Shown in pieces: positions 34,009 through 43,038 of a stretch of DNA of 64,000 nt. Position numbers and translations under genes: made by a program. Below the pieces are notes generated by a model, which worked only from the letters and a program-made list of their open reading frames with translations, did not search any database and was not told the DNA's origin. This stretch comes from Coriobacteriia bacterium (GTDB taxonomy: Bacteria; Actinomycetota; Coriobacteriia; Coriobacteriales; Eggerthellaceae), in the NCBI GenBank assembly GCA_030530215.1, contig JAUMVJ010000005.1, positions 1 to 64,000 of the forward strand, given 5' to 3'. Each line of letters begins with the position of its first letter. Within the stretch, counting starts at the first letter, position 1.

Positions 34009-35325
34009 CTACCACTTGTTCTTGGTTGCAAGTACGTAGGCTTGGCGTGCATAGGCCTTGCGATTGTTCATTAAAGGCTTGCCGGCGCGCTCGTAGCACT
34101 CGCAGAAAGCCTCGGTGGCCATGTCGACGTTCTTCCATGTCTTCCAGTAATCAACGGATGTTTTGCTGCCATTGATTTTGTAGTTGCTGCCAAACCATTC
34201 GCTGTAATGCTTGGTGCCGTTGAGGGTGTAGCCGCTAAGCTCCATGAACAGGAAGTCCAGCTGCACGTAGATGTTGCTCATCGGCTTGCCCTTGGATTTG
34301 GCGTAGGCCTCAAGCGCGTCGTAGCGGGTTTCGGTCATTTGGAACAGGCCGTAGCCGATAAGGCGGTTTTTCTTCTTGGTTGCCGCGGCGTCGACCTTGC
34401 CGTTTTTATCGAGCACGTCTTTGGAGGTGCAGGTGGGGTTGAGGCTCGATTCCTGCTGGGCATTGCCCACGATGGCGGCTGCAACGGCCTTGGAGCAGCC
34501 CTTCTTTATGGCGTACTGATAGATGATTTTGGCGTTGGCGGTGTTGCTGAGCGCCAGTTTGTCGCCGCCCGAGGTATCGCTGTTCACCGAGCCCGAGCTT
34601 TTAACTTTGAAGGCTTGGCTGATCAGGCGCGAGCTTGTTTCGTGCACGTACACGCGCAGGCGATAGGTGTAGGTGCCGGCTGCGAGCTTGCCGCAGGTCA
34701 GCGTGTTATCGATTTTGCTGTTGTAGATGGTATAGCTCTTTTTGTTGGGCTTTACCGTTACCGATTGCACGGTTTTGCCTGCGGAGTTAAGGATGACCGC
34801 CTTGATTTTCTTAATGGCGTAGTTGGACTTTACGGTTCCGCAGAAATCATAGGCACTGCCAAGCGTAATTTCAGCGGGGTAGGAAAGCTGGGATCCGTAG
34901 ATCTTGGTTACCGCGCATTTTTTCTTAGCGCTCCATGCGCTGTACACGATTTTCTTGCCGTACTTTTTGTAGGTACGTGCTTGCACGTAGTACTTCTTGC
35001 CGGTTTTGAGCTTGGTGATCTTGACCGTCTTGCTAGTGGATTTCTTGGTCTTCGCGCCCTTCATTTTTGAGGAGGTGCTGTAGCGAACCTGATAGCCGGA
35101 AACTCCAGACTCCTTGGCAAGCGTGGCGGTGATGCCCGACATGGACTTGGAATAAAGCTTGGTGATCTTGGTTTTTGCTGGCGTGGCGGCCTGCGCTTGC
35201 TCCACTCCAAAGAGGGGCTGGATGGCCACGCTTGCGGCGAGGGCAAGGCTTATGAGAGCGGCGCCCGCAAGCAAGCGCAGAGGCTTTGCGTTTAGAGTTA
35301 AGGCCGAGCTGTGTTTGTGTTGCAT
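34009..35325 (-). CDS. Secreted phage-lysozyme-like (Phage_lysozyme2) cell-wall protein
   Basis: A 438-residue secreted protein. A signal peptide (~1-46, ending AQA) is followed by a lysine-rich FN3-like domain (~50-135), a second all-beta region (~145-245), and a C-terminal lysozyme-type domain (~265-438). The catalytic-type glutamate sits in IVGNAQQESSLNP, and the helix block contains GYGLFQMTETRYDAL. Such domains cleave peptidoglycan in phage tails and in some bacterial surface proteins. No phage genes are nearby, so this looks like a cellular autolysin. The lysine-rich beta domain resembles that of the deacetylase at 3031. Confidence 0.75.
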   Translation of the reverse strand: MQHKHSSALTLNAKPLRLLAGAALISLALAASVAIQPLFGVEQAQAATPAKTKITKLYSKSMSGITATLAKESGVSGYQVRYSTSSKMKGAKTKKSTSKTVKITKLKTGKKYYVQARTYKKYGKKIVYSAWSAKKKCAVTKIYGSQLSYPAEITLGSAYDFCGTVKSNYAIKKIKAVILNSAGKTVQSVTVKPNKKSYTIYNSKIDNTLTCGKLAAGTYTYRLRVYVHETSSRLISQAFKVKSSGSVNSDTSGGDKLALSNTANAKIIYQYAIKKGCSKAVAAAIVGNAQQESSLNPTCTSKDVLDKNGKVDAAATKKKNRLIGYGLFQMTETRYDALEAYAKSKGKPMSNIYVQLDFLFMELSGYTLNGTKHYSEWFGSNYKINGSKTSVDYWKTWKNVDMATEAFCECYERAGKPLMNNRKAYARQAYVLATKNKW

Positions 35326-35396
35326 TTTCGTCCTTCGTTTGTACGGTGCGGCAATTTTACCAAGCGTATGTGAAGGACGGGAGGAGGCCTTGTGGG

Positions 35397-36710
35397 TTAC
35401 TGGTAGCGCAGCGTTTCGGAGGGGTTGAGTTTTGCAGCCTTCGCGGCAGGGTAGTAGCCAAAAACGATGCCGATAAGCGTGCAGACGGCAAATACCAGCG
35501 CCACAAGCCCAGGGCTGGTTACCGCGGTAAGGCCCTCAAAGCTGCTCTAGGCGTTCACGATTGCTTGAGCTAAGGCTTGCGCGCCGCCCCATCCGGCAAG
35601 CGTGCCCACTAATCCGCCGATAAGGCACAAAGCGATACTTTCGCTTAAGAACTGCAGTTTGATGTCGATGGGTCGCGCACCCAGACTCTTACGCAGGCCG
35701 ATTTCGCGATAACGCTCCGTCACGTTGGTGAGCATCATGTTCATGATGCCGATGCCGCCGACGCTCAGGGCAATGCCCGCAACCAGCGCAGCCAACGCGT
35801 CGAAGGCCGTCGTGAAGCTTGCAAGGCTCTCCTGCGCCGACTCGGTGGTGCTTGCGCTGTAGGCGCTTTGGCTGCCGTCCTCGTCGTAGCTGATGTTATG
35901 ACGCGCGACCAAGGCTCCCTCTACCTGCGCGGCCGTGTAGCTGACGTCGGCATCGTCTGTGGCCTGGGTATAAATCGAGTCAACCTGGTTTGTCCCCAGG
36001 AGGACCGAGCACATGTTTTGGTAGCTCACGTAGCCAAAGCACAGGCCGCTGATTCCTTGCAGCAGCTGGCTCGACTCGCTCACGCCAACGATGGTGTAGC
36101 TCTCGGAGCCGAGCGTGAGCGTTTGCCCTACGGGGTTGTACGAGCTGTCGCCGTAGATGCTTTCAACCGCGTTTTCATCGATAACCAGCTGATTTTCTTC
36201 GTTGTCCTGATAAGCGCTGCCTTTGATCAGGCTGATGTTCTGCATGCTGAAGTACTCGCTGCTCACGCCGGTAAGCTGCAAGGTGGTGCTGCTGGACGAC
36301 GAACTGTCCGAGCTGCTGGAGCCCGAGGAACTAGCGGCCGCTGTACTGGAGCTGCTTGTCGTGCTGGTCGAGCTGGCCGACGAGCTCGTCGAGCTCGATG
36401 TCGCACTGCCGACGCTTTGGCTTGTGCTCGCTTGCGGCAGCGCGCAGCTCACGTTGTCGATGCTCTGCGCAAGGAAGTCGGCGTCGTCTTCGCTAAGCGC
36501 ATGTTCGCTATCTTGACTGGTAACCGTGATAACCCGCGCGCTTCCCAGGCCCATGGAATCCTCGAGCCAGTTCTCGAAGCCGGTGATAAGGCTTGCCATC
36601 ACCACAACAGAGGTAATGCCGATGGCGATTCCTAAAATCGTAAGCGCCGAGCGCCCCTTGTTGGCCAGAAGGCTCGCGCGCGTTTCATGCATTAGGTCGG
36701 GAAATCTCAT
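35397..36710 (-). pseudogene. MacB-like ABC transporter permease interrupted by an in-frame TAG
   Basis: An open frame from 36710 encodes a FtsX/MacB permease: one N-terminal helix, a Ser-rich extracellular domain with a poly-serine stretch (~105-145), then helices 2 and 3 with GIGIMNMMLTNVTERYREIG. It stops at a TAG (35547-35549) after 387 residues. The same frame continues for 49 codons and ends in TAA with the canonical family C-terminus: the last helix, then YYPAAKAAKLNPSETLRYQ. The stop therefore removes helix 4. The product is probably non-functional unless the amber codon is read through. The gene overlaps the ATPase stop by 4 bases. Confidence 0.85.
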
Positions 36711-37414
36711 CTTTGGCCTGCACTTTCATGTGCATGGCCAGGAACGATAAGGCCATCGCGGATGACAATCTGCCTATCGGCCTTGGCGGCCACCTCGGGG
36801 TCGTGCGTGACAAGAACGATCGTGCGTCCCTTATCGCGCAGCTTTTTAAAGGTGTCGATCACCTTCGCGCTCGTTTTTTGGTCGAGGTTGCCCGTAGGCT
36901 CGTCGGCAAGGATGAGCGCCGGATCGTTCACCAGCGCACGGGCCACGGCCACGCGCTGCATCTGGCCGCCCGAAATCTCGTTGCCGCGGTGCTCCAGGTA
37001 TTCAAGAGGAAACTCGGCAGCGGCAAGCGCCTTGATGGCGCGTTGCTCGCGCTGGGCAACCGGGCAGCTTTTGTTGTAGATCAAAGGCAGCATCACGTTG
37101 CGCAAAACGCTCGCACGCGGAAGCAGGTTGAAGCTTTGGAAAACGAAGCCGATGCGGCTCGCGCGCAGATAGGCAAGCTCTTCTTCGCTACAGCTTGAGG
37201 TATCAACCCCTTCAAGAAGGTAATGCCCGCTGGTGGGGACGTCCAAGCATCCGAGGATGTTCATAAGAGTCGATTTGCCGCTGCCGCTGGGGCCGACGAT
37301 GGCGACGAACTCGCCCTTCCCAACGGTTAGGGAAACGCCGCGCAGGGCATAGGTGGTTTGATCTTTGCTGAAGTAGGCGCGGTGCAGGTCCGTCGCTTGA
37401 AGTACGTAGGACAT
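36707..37414 (-). CDS. MacB/LolD-type ABC transporter ATP-binding protein
   Basis: A 235-residue ABC ATPase. Walker A is GPSGSGKST (~41), the Q-loop is in FVFQSFNLLPRA, the signature is ISGGQMQRVAVARAL (~143), and Walker B is LILADEPTGNLD (~165). This subfamily powers MacAB-like export of peptides or macrolides, or lipoprotein release. It overlaps the permease start by 4 bases (ATGA) and follows the adaptor gene by 9 bases, forming a three-gene operon. Confidence 0.92.
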   Translation of the reverse strand: MSYVLQATDLHRAYFSKDQTTYALRGVSLTVGKGEFVAIVGPSGSGKSTLMNILGCLDVPTSGHYLLEGVDTSSCSEEELAYLRASRIGFVFQSFNLLPRASVLRNVMLPLIYNKSCPVAQREQRAIKALAAAEFPLEYLEHRGNEISGGQMQRVAVARALVNDPALILADEPTGNLDQKTSAKVIDTFKKLRDKGRTIVLVTHDPEVAAKADRQIVIRDGLIVPGHAHESAGQR

Positions 37415-37423
37415 GGGCCGGCC

Positions 37424-38989
37424 TTAGTTCCCGCTGGGCGCGCCGCCGCCGCTCGGGGGAGTGCCGCCCTGGCCACCGCCCGAGCCTCCCTGCCCGCCGC
37501 CTTGGCCATCATTGCCGCCGCCGGGCGCTCCTTGCTGTCCGCCGTTATCGGAGCTGCCCATGCCGCTCATCAGGGAATTTGCGGCATCACTTTGGCTGGA
37601 ATCCGAGCTATCGGTGTTCACCTGGTAGTTCACGACGATTTTGTCGCCCTCGGAAAGCTCGTCGCTTGCGACTGCAGAGGTTTCGTCGTCGCTGCCCTTC
37701 ACCGTGACGGCCACCTGGGAGGTGCTGCCGTCGTCGGCCTGGACGGTCACGGTGGAGCTGTCGCCTTGGGTGGACACGGCGCTCGTGGGAACAAGAAGCG
37801 CGTTCTTGTATTCCTTGTAGGTGATGGTTGCCGTGGCGTTCATGCCCGCGAGCATCCCGCTCGAGGGTTTCTTGATCTTCAGCGTGACCGTGTAATAGGC
37901 AGTCGAGCTGTCGTTGGATTCGTTGGCGGTGGAGCTAACCTTGCTTACCGTTGCCGAGGTTTCCTTATCAAGTGCGGTGACCTTCACCTTCGCGCTTTGG
38001 CCCTTTTTGATGTTGCCGATGTCATATTCGCTGACGTTAACCGCCAAGGTCATCGTGTCGGTGTTGCTGATAGTCACGGCGGCATCGCTGCTCTCGGTGC
38101 TTAGCTGGTCGCCCGCGGCCACGTTCACGGCCGTCACGGTGCCTGCCTCGCTTGCGGTTACGGTTAGGTCGTCAAGCGCATCGATGGCGTCGGTGTAGCT
38201 GTCGCAGGCATCTTCGTAGCCGCTCTTCGCCGAGCTCAGACTCTCGGTTGCCTTGGTTACGTTTTCTTCGGCAGACTGAACGGCGCTTGTGGACTCGCTT
38301 AGTTGCGAGTTGCTGGAGGAGTCGCTGGCTGTGCTGCCGGAGGCGTTGTTGCTGGAGGCGCTGGAAGCTTTGGAAGCCTTGGCGGCCGCTTTCTTCGCCT
38401 TGGCTGCGGCCTTCTTGGCCTTCTTGAGCGCTGCCTTTGCCTTGCTCAGGTTGCTTTTTGCCTCGGAGTAGCTGCTGTAAGCGGAGCTTTTCTTCTTCTT
38501 GGCGTCCGTCACGGCATCGGAGAGGCTGTCGCTCGTGAGCGTGAATAGGGTGTCGCCCTTGGATACGCTGTCGCCCTCTTCAACGTAAACCTTCTTTACC
38601 TCGCCGCTGACCTTGGCCGTGGCGCTGGTGGTGGAAGCCGCGGCAAGCGTGCCTGAGCCTTCGATGGTGAGCGCGAGCGTGCCCTTTTCGACGGCTTGCG
38701 TGTAGCTCTGCGTCGTCGGGGCTTCTTCGGGCTGATTGTTCGCGGACGACAAGGTAAAGCTTCCGGCAGCAAGGGCCACTACGATCACGCCCACAATGGC
38801 TCCGCGCTTTATATATTTGTTACGCCGCGCGCGCTTTCGGGCTGCGATGAACTCCAGGGGGACCTGCGTATCGTCGGTGGGGGAGGCGCTTTGCTGCGCA
38901 GCCTGCAAGGCCTGGCCGCCTACGGGTTTCATACGAGTGGTTTCGTCCGAGGATGCGCTGCCTGCGCCGCCGTGTTTGAAGAAGGGCAT
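37424..38989 (-). CDS. MacA/HlyD-like periplasmic adaptor (membrane fusion) protein
   Basis: A 521-residue adaptor for the ABC exporter. It has a long cytoplasmic N-terminus (~1-60), one transmembrane helix (~63-82), a lipoyl-like half motif (VKKVYVEEGDSVSKGDTLF ~130), an Ala/Lys-rich coiled coil (~165-235), the second lipoyl half (GTVTAVNVAAGDQL), beta-barrel domains, and a Gly-rich tail from ~480. It is the first gene of the operon with the ATPase and the broken permease. The order and motifs match MacAB-like exporters of monoderm bacteria; the cargo is unknown. Confidence 0.88.
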   Translation of the reverse strand: MPFFKHGGAGSASSDETTRMKPVGGQALQAAQQSASPTDDTQVPLEFIAARKRARRNKYIKRGAIVGVIVVALAAGSFTLSSANNQPEEAPTTQSYTQAVEKGTLALTIEGSGTLAAASTTSATAKVSGEVKKVYVEEGDSVSKGDTLFTLTSDSLSDAVTDAKKKKSSAYSSYSEAKSNLSKAKAALKKAKKAAAKAKKAAAKASKASSASSNNASGSTASDSSSNSQLSESTSAVQSAEENVTKATESLSSAKSGYEDACDSYTDAIDALDDLTVTASEAGTVTAVNVAAGDQLSTESSDAAVTISNTDTMTLAVNVSEYDIGNIKKGQSAKVKVTALDKETSATVSKVSSTANESNDSSTAYYTVTLKIKKPSSGMLAGMNATATITYKEYKNALLVPTSAVSTQGDSSTVTVQADDGSTSQVAVTVKGSDDETSAVASDELSEGDKIVVNYQVNTDSSDSSQSDAANSLMSGMGSSDNGGQQGAPGGGNDGQGGGQGGSGGGQGGTPPSGGGAPSGN

Positions 38990-39275
38990 GGAAGACCTTT
39001 CGTCCAGAGTTTGACGAGGCTAGGCTAGCGAAGCTAACTTAAAAGCAACTGAAAGCAGGAAAGCGATACGTTTTGTTCAGCGCCGCGAAGCTTTCATGCG
39101 ACGCTGCCGCCTTCTTCGAATGGATTAATTGTGAAGAAATCGTGTAATCGGGTTTGAATCACATATTATCTTATGGCTTGAATTGCCGCATACACGTGCG
39201 CAAGACACTGCTCATAACGCGTTTGAGCAGGACATTTGCGCGTGCGGCACTTATAGGACGAACGAAGGAAGAGTT

Positions 39276-39494
39276 TTGGCAAAGCAAGACGCTATTGAGT
39301 TGGAGGGCACCGTTCTCGAGGCACTCCCCAATGCTATGTTCAAGGTTGAGCTGGAAAATGGTCACCAGATTCTCGCTCACATTTCGGGCAAGATGCGTAT
39401 GCACTACATCAAGATCCTTCCCGGCGATAAGGTTCAGGTCGAGCTTTCCGTTTACGACCTCGATCGCGGTCGCATCACCTATCGCTACAAGTAA
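39276..39494 (+). CDS. infA: Translation initiation factor IF-1
   Basis: A 72-residue S1-fold protein that binds the ribosomal A site during initiation. Sequence blocks are [40 protein letters not shown] and GRITYRYK. The start is a TTG at 39276, with GAAGGAAGA 3 bases upstream; it gives exactly the standard IF-1 length, whereas the upstream ATG at 39183 would add 31 unrelated residues. It opens the alpha-type ribosomal operon. Confidence 0.93.
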   Translation: MAKQDAIELEGTVLEALPNAMFKVELENGHQILAHISGKMRMHYIKILPGDKVQVELSVYDLDRGRITYRYK

Positions 39495-39677
39495 GTAGCG
39501 CATCCTTCTTAAGTGAAGGCAGGGGGCACGCCGCAAGGCGCGCCTTTTCGTGTCTCTTGAGGTCAAGCGCTCAAGCGGCATCGGGGCTAAGCCGAAAGCC
39601 CTGTTCGTAAGTAAGAAAATTACCGCCTGCGGCTGGGCGTGTATATATACCACGCATTACCGAAAGGAAATTGAATT

Positions 39678-39791
39678 ATGAAGGTACGTCCTTCGGTCAA
39701 GAAAATGTGCGACAAGTGCAAGATTATCCGACGCCACGGCAAGGTCCTCGTCATCTGCGAGAACCCCCGTCACAAGCAGCGTCAGGGCTAA
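39678..39791 (+). CDS. rpmJ: 50S ribosomal protein L36
   Basis: A 37-residue zinc-ribbon ribosomal protein, [20 protein letters not shown] and onward, with the CxxC…C…H pattern (C-type L36) ending [26 protein letters not shown] precedes the ATG. It is the usual small gene between infA and rpsM. Confidence 0.96.
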   Translation: MKVRPSVKKMCDKCKIIRRHGKVLVICENPRHKQRQG

Positions 39792-39809
39792 AGAAGGGAA
39801 ATTACTTTT

Positions 39810-40178
39810 ATGGCACGTCTCGTTGGTGTCGACCTCCCTCGCGACAAGCGCATTGAGATCGGCTTGACCTACATCTACGGCATCGGTCTGACCACCTCCA
39901 AGAAGATCCTGGCAGAGACCGGCGTCGATCCCGACATCCGTGTCCGCGACCTGTCCGAGGGCGACCTCGGCAAGTTGCGTGATTACATCACCAACAACCT
40001 CACCACTGAGGGCGACCTCCACCGCGAGGTTTCCCAGAACATTAAGCGCCTCATGGAGATCGGCTGCTACCGTGGCCTGCGTCATCGCAAGGGCCTGCCC
40101 GTTCGCGGTCAGCGCACCCACACGAATGCACGTACCCGCAAGGGTCCCAAGCGTCAAATCGGCGGCAAGAAGAAGTAG
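39810..40178 (+). CDS. rpsM: 30S ribosomal protein S13
   Basis: A 122-residue head protein of the small subunit that contacts the 50S and P-site tRNA. Typical blocks are [40 protein letters not shown], and a basic tail ending [19 protein letters not shown] precedes the ATG. Length and operon position are normal. Confidence 0.97.
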   Translation: MARLVGVDLPRDKRIEIGLTYIYGIGLTTSKKILAETGVDPDIRVRDLSEGDLGKLRDYITNNLTTEGDLHREVSQNIKRLMEIGCYRGLRHRKGLPVRGQRTHTNARTRKGPKRQIGGKKK

Positions 40179-40190
40179 AGGTAGCTTAAA

Positions 40191-40586
40191 GTGGCAAAGA
40201 AGAACGTTCGCACCCGCATTAAGCGCTCCGAGCGCAAGAACATTGCAGTTGGTGCAGCTCACATCAAGAGCACTTTCAATAACACCATCGTGTCCATCAC
40301 CGACCCCCAGGGCAATGTGATCTCCTGGCAGTCCGCTGGCACCGTCGGATTCAAGGGCTCCCGTAAGTCCACTCCGTTCGCTGCTCAGATGGCCGCCGAG
40401 GCAGCAGCTAAGACTGCTATGGAGCATGGCCTCAAGAAGGTTGCTGTTTACGTGAAGGGCCCCGGTTCCGGTCGCGAGACCGCTATCCGCTCCCTCCAGG
40501 CAGCAGGCCTCGAGGTTTCCAGCATCCAGGATTGCACTCCCATCCCGCACAACGGCTGCCGTCAGTGCAAGCGCCGTCGCGTGTAA
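40191..40586 (+). CDS. rpsK: 30S ribosomal protein S11
   Basis: A 131-residue small-subunit platform protein. It includes [19 protein letters not shown] and ends with [18 protein letters not shown], the typical C-terminus. The start is GTG at 40191, with GAGGTAGC upstream, 12 bases after the rpsM stop. Confidence 0.97.
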   Translation: MAKKNVRTRIKRSERKNIAVGAAHIKSTFNNTIVSITDPQGNVISWQSAGTVGFKGSRKSTPFAAQMAAEAAAKTAMEHGLKKVAVYVKGPGSGRETAIRSLQAAGLEVSSIQDCTPIPHNGCRQCKRRRV

Positions 40587-40606
40587 ATTGAAAGGACCGA
40601 TACATT

Positions 40607-41209
40607 ATGGCAATCAATAGGACCCCCGTCCTCAAGCGCTGCCGCCAGTTGAACCTGGACCCTTCTGTCCTTGGTTACACCGGCAAGTCCAAGAGCAGCA
40701 GCATTCGTCAGCCCAAGCGTCGCCGCAAGGAGTCCGAGTACGCTCTGCAGCTGCGCGAGAAGCAGAAGGCTAAGTTCATCTACGGCGTTCTGGAGAAGCA
40801 GTTCCGCGGCTACTTCAAGCGCGCTAAGTCCATGCCCGGCGTCACCGGCGAGAACCTGATGCAGATTCTCGAGTCCCGCCTGGACAACGTGGTTTACCGC
40901 CTTGGCTTTGCCAAGACCCGTAAGGAAGCTCGTCAGATCGTCACCCACGGCCACATCCAGGTCAACGGTGTTCGCACCGACGTTCCTTCCTTCCGCGTCC
41001 GCACCGGCGACCTCGTCTCCGTCTGCCCCAAGTCCAAGGAGCTCCTGGTTATCAAGTCTGCTCTCGTTTCCAACGAAGGCGTCCAGGTTCCTGCATGGCT
41101 CGAGGTTGACATCGAGAAGCTTCAGGGCAGCGTCATCGCCGCTCCTCAGCGTGATCAGATCGATTTCGAAATCAACGAACAGCTTATCGTCGAGCTTTAC
41201 TCTAAGTAA
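40607..41209 (+). CDS. rpsD: 30S ribosomal protein S4
   Basis: A 200-residue primary 16S rRNA-binding protein with an S4 RNA-binding domain (~90-150: ESRLDNVVYRLGFAKTRKEA, then VTHGHIQVNG). The N-terminus lacks the four-cysteine zinc site, so it is the C-minus form. GAAAGGACC precedes the ATG. In many bacteria S4 autoregulates this operon; no such RNA structure was identified here. Confidence 0.97.
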   Translation: MAINRTPVLKRCRQLNLDPSVLGYTGKSKSSSIRQPKRRRKESEYALQLREKQKAKFIYGVLEKQFRGYFKRAKSMPGVTGENLMQILESRLDNVVYRLGFAKTRKEARQIVTHGHIQVNGVRTDVPSFRVRTGDLVSVCPKSKELLVIKSALVSNEGVQVPAWLEVDIEKLQGSVIAAPQRDQIDFEINEQLIVELYSK

Positions 41210-41247
41210 TCATTGCCATCGCGGTTTTTTAAGGAGGCTACAAACAT

Positions 41248-42198
41248 ATGACAGAGTTCATGAGGCCTACAGTAACGACGGAAGAAGTAAACGATACCGT
41301 TACCCGCTTCATCGTCGATCCGCTAGAGCGTGGCTATGGTTTCACGCTGGGCAATAGCTTGCGCCGTGTGCTGCTGGGTTCCTTGGATGGCGCCCGCGCA
41401 ACCGCAATCCAGATCGAAGGTGTTCAGCATGAGTTCACGACCGCTGAAGGTGTAGTCGAGGACATCACCGACATCGTTCTGAACGTTAAGGGCCTGGTTT
41501 TCACGGCTCTGAACAGCGACATCACCGAGGCTACGGCACATATCCATGCCGAGGGCCCCTGCACTGTCACTGGCGCCGACCTGGAGGTTCCTACCGAGTT
41601 CACTCTGGTCAACCCCGAGCACGTCATCGCTACTGTTGCCGACGGCGGCACGCTTGAGATGACCGTTCGCATCGGCGTTGGCCGCGGTGTCGTCACCGCA
41701 GATCGCAATAAGCGCACGGAAGATCCCATCGGCATCATCCATGTCGATTCGAACTTCTCGCCCGTCTCCCGCGTCACCATGACCACGGAAGACACCCGTG
41801 TCGGTCAGCGTACCGACTACGACAGGCTCATTCTCGAGGTCGAGACCAACGGCTCCATCACTCCCACCGAGGCAGTGTGCAGCGCCGCCAACATCATCGA
41901 CCAGTACATGAGTGCTTTCCTGACCCTCGGCGAAGTCGAGGAGGACGAAGAGGGAGAGGTTGTCTCCATTTTCGCTCCCGAGAATCAGGAAACCAACGCC
42001 GAGCTTGACAAGCAGATCGAGGATCTGGACCTTTCCGTCCGTTCCTACAACTGCTTGAAGCGCGCCGGTATCCACTCCGTCCGCCAGCTCGTCGAGTACT
42101 CTGAGAACGACCTGCTTAACATCAGGAACTTTGGTGCGAAGTCCATCGAGGAAGTGAAGGACAAGCTCATTTCCATGGACCTCAACTTGAAGCTATAG
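41248..42198 (+). CDS. rpoA: RNA polymerase alpha subunit
   Basis: A 316-residue subunit. The N-terminal assembly domain contains ERGYGFTLGNSLRRVLLGSL (~31). An acidic linker (~230-245) leads to the C-terminal domain that contacts UP elements and activators (LDLSVRSYNCLKRAGIHSV, then IRNFGAKSIEEVKDKL). AAGGAGG precedes the ATG. Operon position between rpsD and rplQ is standard. Confidence 0.97.
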   Translation: MTEFMRPTVTTEEVNDTVTRFIVDPLERGYGFTLGNSLRRVLLGSLDGARATAIQIEGVQHEFTTAEGVVEDITDIVLNVKGLVFTALNSDITEATAHIHAEGPCTVTGADLEVPTEFTLVNPEHVIATVADGGTLEMTVRIGVGRGVVTADRNKRTEDPIGIIHVDSNFSPVSRVTMTTEDTRVGQRTDYDRLILEVETNGSITPTEAVCSAANIIDQYMSAFLTLGEVEEDEEGEVVSIFAPENQETNAELDKQIEDLDLSVRSYNCLKRAGIHSVRQLVEYSENDLLNIRNFGAKSIEEVKDKLISMDLNLKL

Positions 42199-42210
42199 GA
42201 GAAATTTAAA

Positions 42211-42606
42211 ATGAGGCATAAAGTCAAGGGCCGCAAGCTCGGTACCGATGCTAGCCATACCAAGGCTATGAAGAAGAGTCTCGTTGCTGCGCTGTTCACC
42301 AACGATCGCATCAAGACGATCGAGGCACGCGCCAAGGAGATCCGCCCCGATGTTGACAAGATCATCACCTGGGCAAAGAAGGGCGACCTGCATTCTCGTC
42401 GTCTGGCAATCGCTGCACTCGGCGACAAGGAGCTCGTCCGAGAGATCTTCGAGAAGGTCGAGCAGGGCATGTTTGCCGATCGTCAGGGCGGTTACACCCG
42501 CATCATGAAGCTTGGCTTCCGCAAGGGCGACAACGCTCCCATGGTCATCATGGAGCTTTGCACCGAGCCCGTGCAGAAGAAGGCTAAGGCTGCAGACGCC
42601 GAGTAA
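42211..42606 (+). CDS. rplQ: 50S ribosomal protein L17
   Basis: A 131-residue large-subunit protein near the exit tunnel. It begins MRHKVKGRKLGTDASHTKAM and contains GGYTRIMKLGFRKGDNAPM. AGGAGAAATTT precedes the ATG, 12 bases after rpoA. It is the last gene of the operon and is followed by a terminator. Confidence 0.97.
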   Translation: MRHKVKGRKLGTDASHTKAMKKSLVAALFTNDRIKTIEARAKEIRPDVDKIITWAKKGDLHSRRLAIAALGDKELVREIFEKVEQGMFADRQGGYTRIMKLGFRKGDNAPMVIMELCTEPVQKKAKAADAE

Positions 42607-42633
42607 ATCGGTTTAGCAACCAAACGCGTACTT

Positions 42634-42666
42634 AAGGAAGGTCCCGAAAGGGGCCTTCCTTTTTTG
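42634..42666 (+). terminator. Terminator of the ribosomal/rpoA operon
   Basis: AAGGAAGGTCCC pairs with GGGGCCTTCCTT around GAAA, followed by TTTT. Confidence 0.92.
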
Positions 42667-43038
42667 CAGTAAAGGTGGGTGTATTGAAAAGGTGGTGCGT
42701 TCTGTGGTTGCGGAACGACGGGTGATTGAGAGTTAGGGGAGGAGCGGCACATCTTAGGGGTTTCGTCGTATCGGGGGCTTGCGCAAATATAGTCAGAACG
42801 CATTAGCCGTTTTCTAACGCCACGTTCTGCGATGTAGTGCATGTTTGCCGCGCTATTTATTTGGTGCGCTTAGATTGTCTCTGAGTTTGCACAAGTGGCG
42901 CAAAGCATAAGACCGCCTTCCATTCCCCGCTAGAGGAATGGGAGGCGGTTCGTGTGGACTTAGGGCTTTTCGGTCCTTGGGCAAATACCTAATGGCTCGC
43001 CCAGGGATCCCCGGACGAGCCATTAGCATGGCCTGATG
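42667..43038. other. Gene-free region with two long hairpins
   Basis: No gene is supported. A 15-base stem with one mismatch (ACCGCCTTCCATTCC / GGAATGGGAGGCGGT) lies at 42912-42949. An 11-base perfect stem (CTAATGGCTCG / CGAGCCATTAG) lies at 42989-43026. The second is 13 bases beyond the stop of the minus-strand secreted-protein gene and is probably its terminator. The first has no T-run on either strand. Confidence 0.6.
42989..43026 (-). terminator. Probable terminator of the secreted-protein gene
   Basis: CTAATGGCTCG / CGAGCCATTAG stem, followed on the minus strand by GTATTTGCCC; the T-run is short. Confidence 0.55.

Noticed and set aside
34009-35325. Phage lysozyme-like domain as a sign of a prophage
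   Set aside because: No phage structural, integrase or packaging genes nearby; the protein has a signal peptide and FN3-like domain typical of cellular surface proteins.
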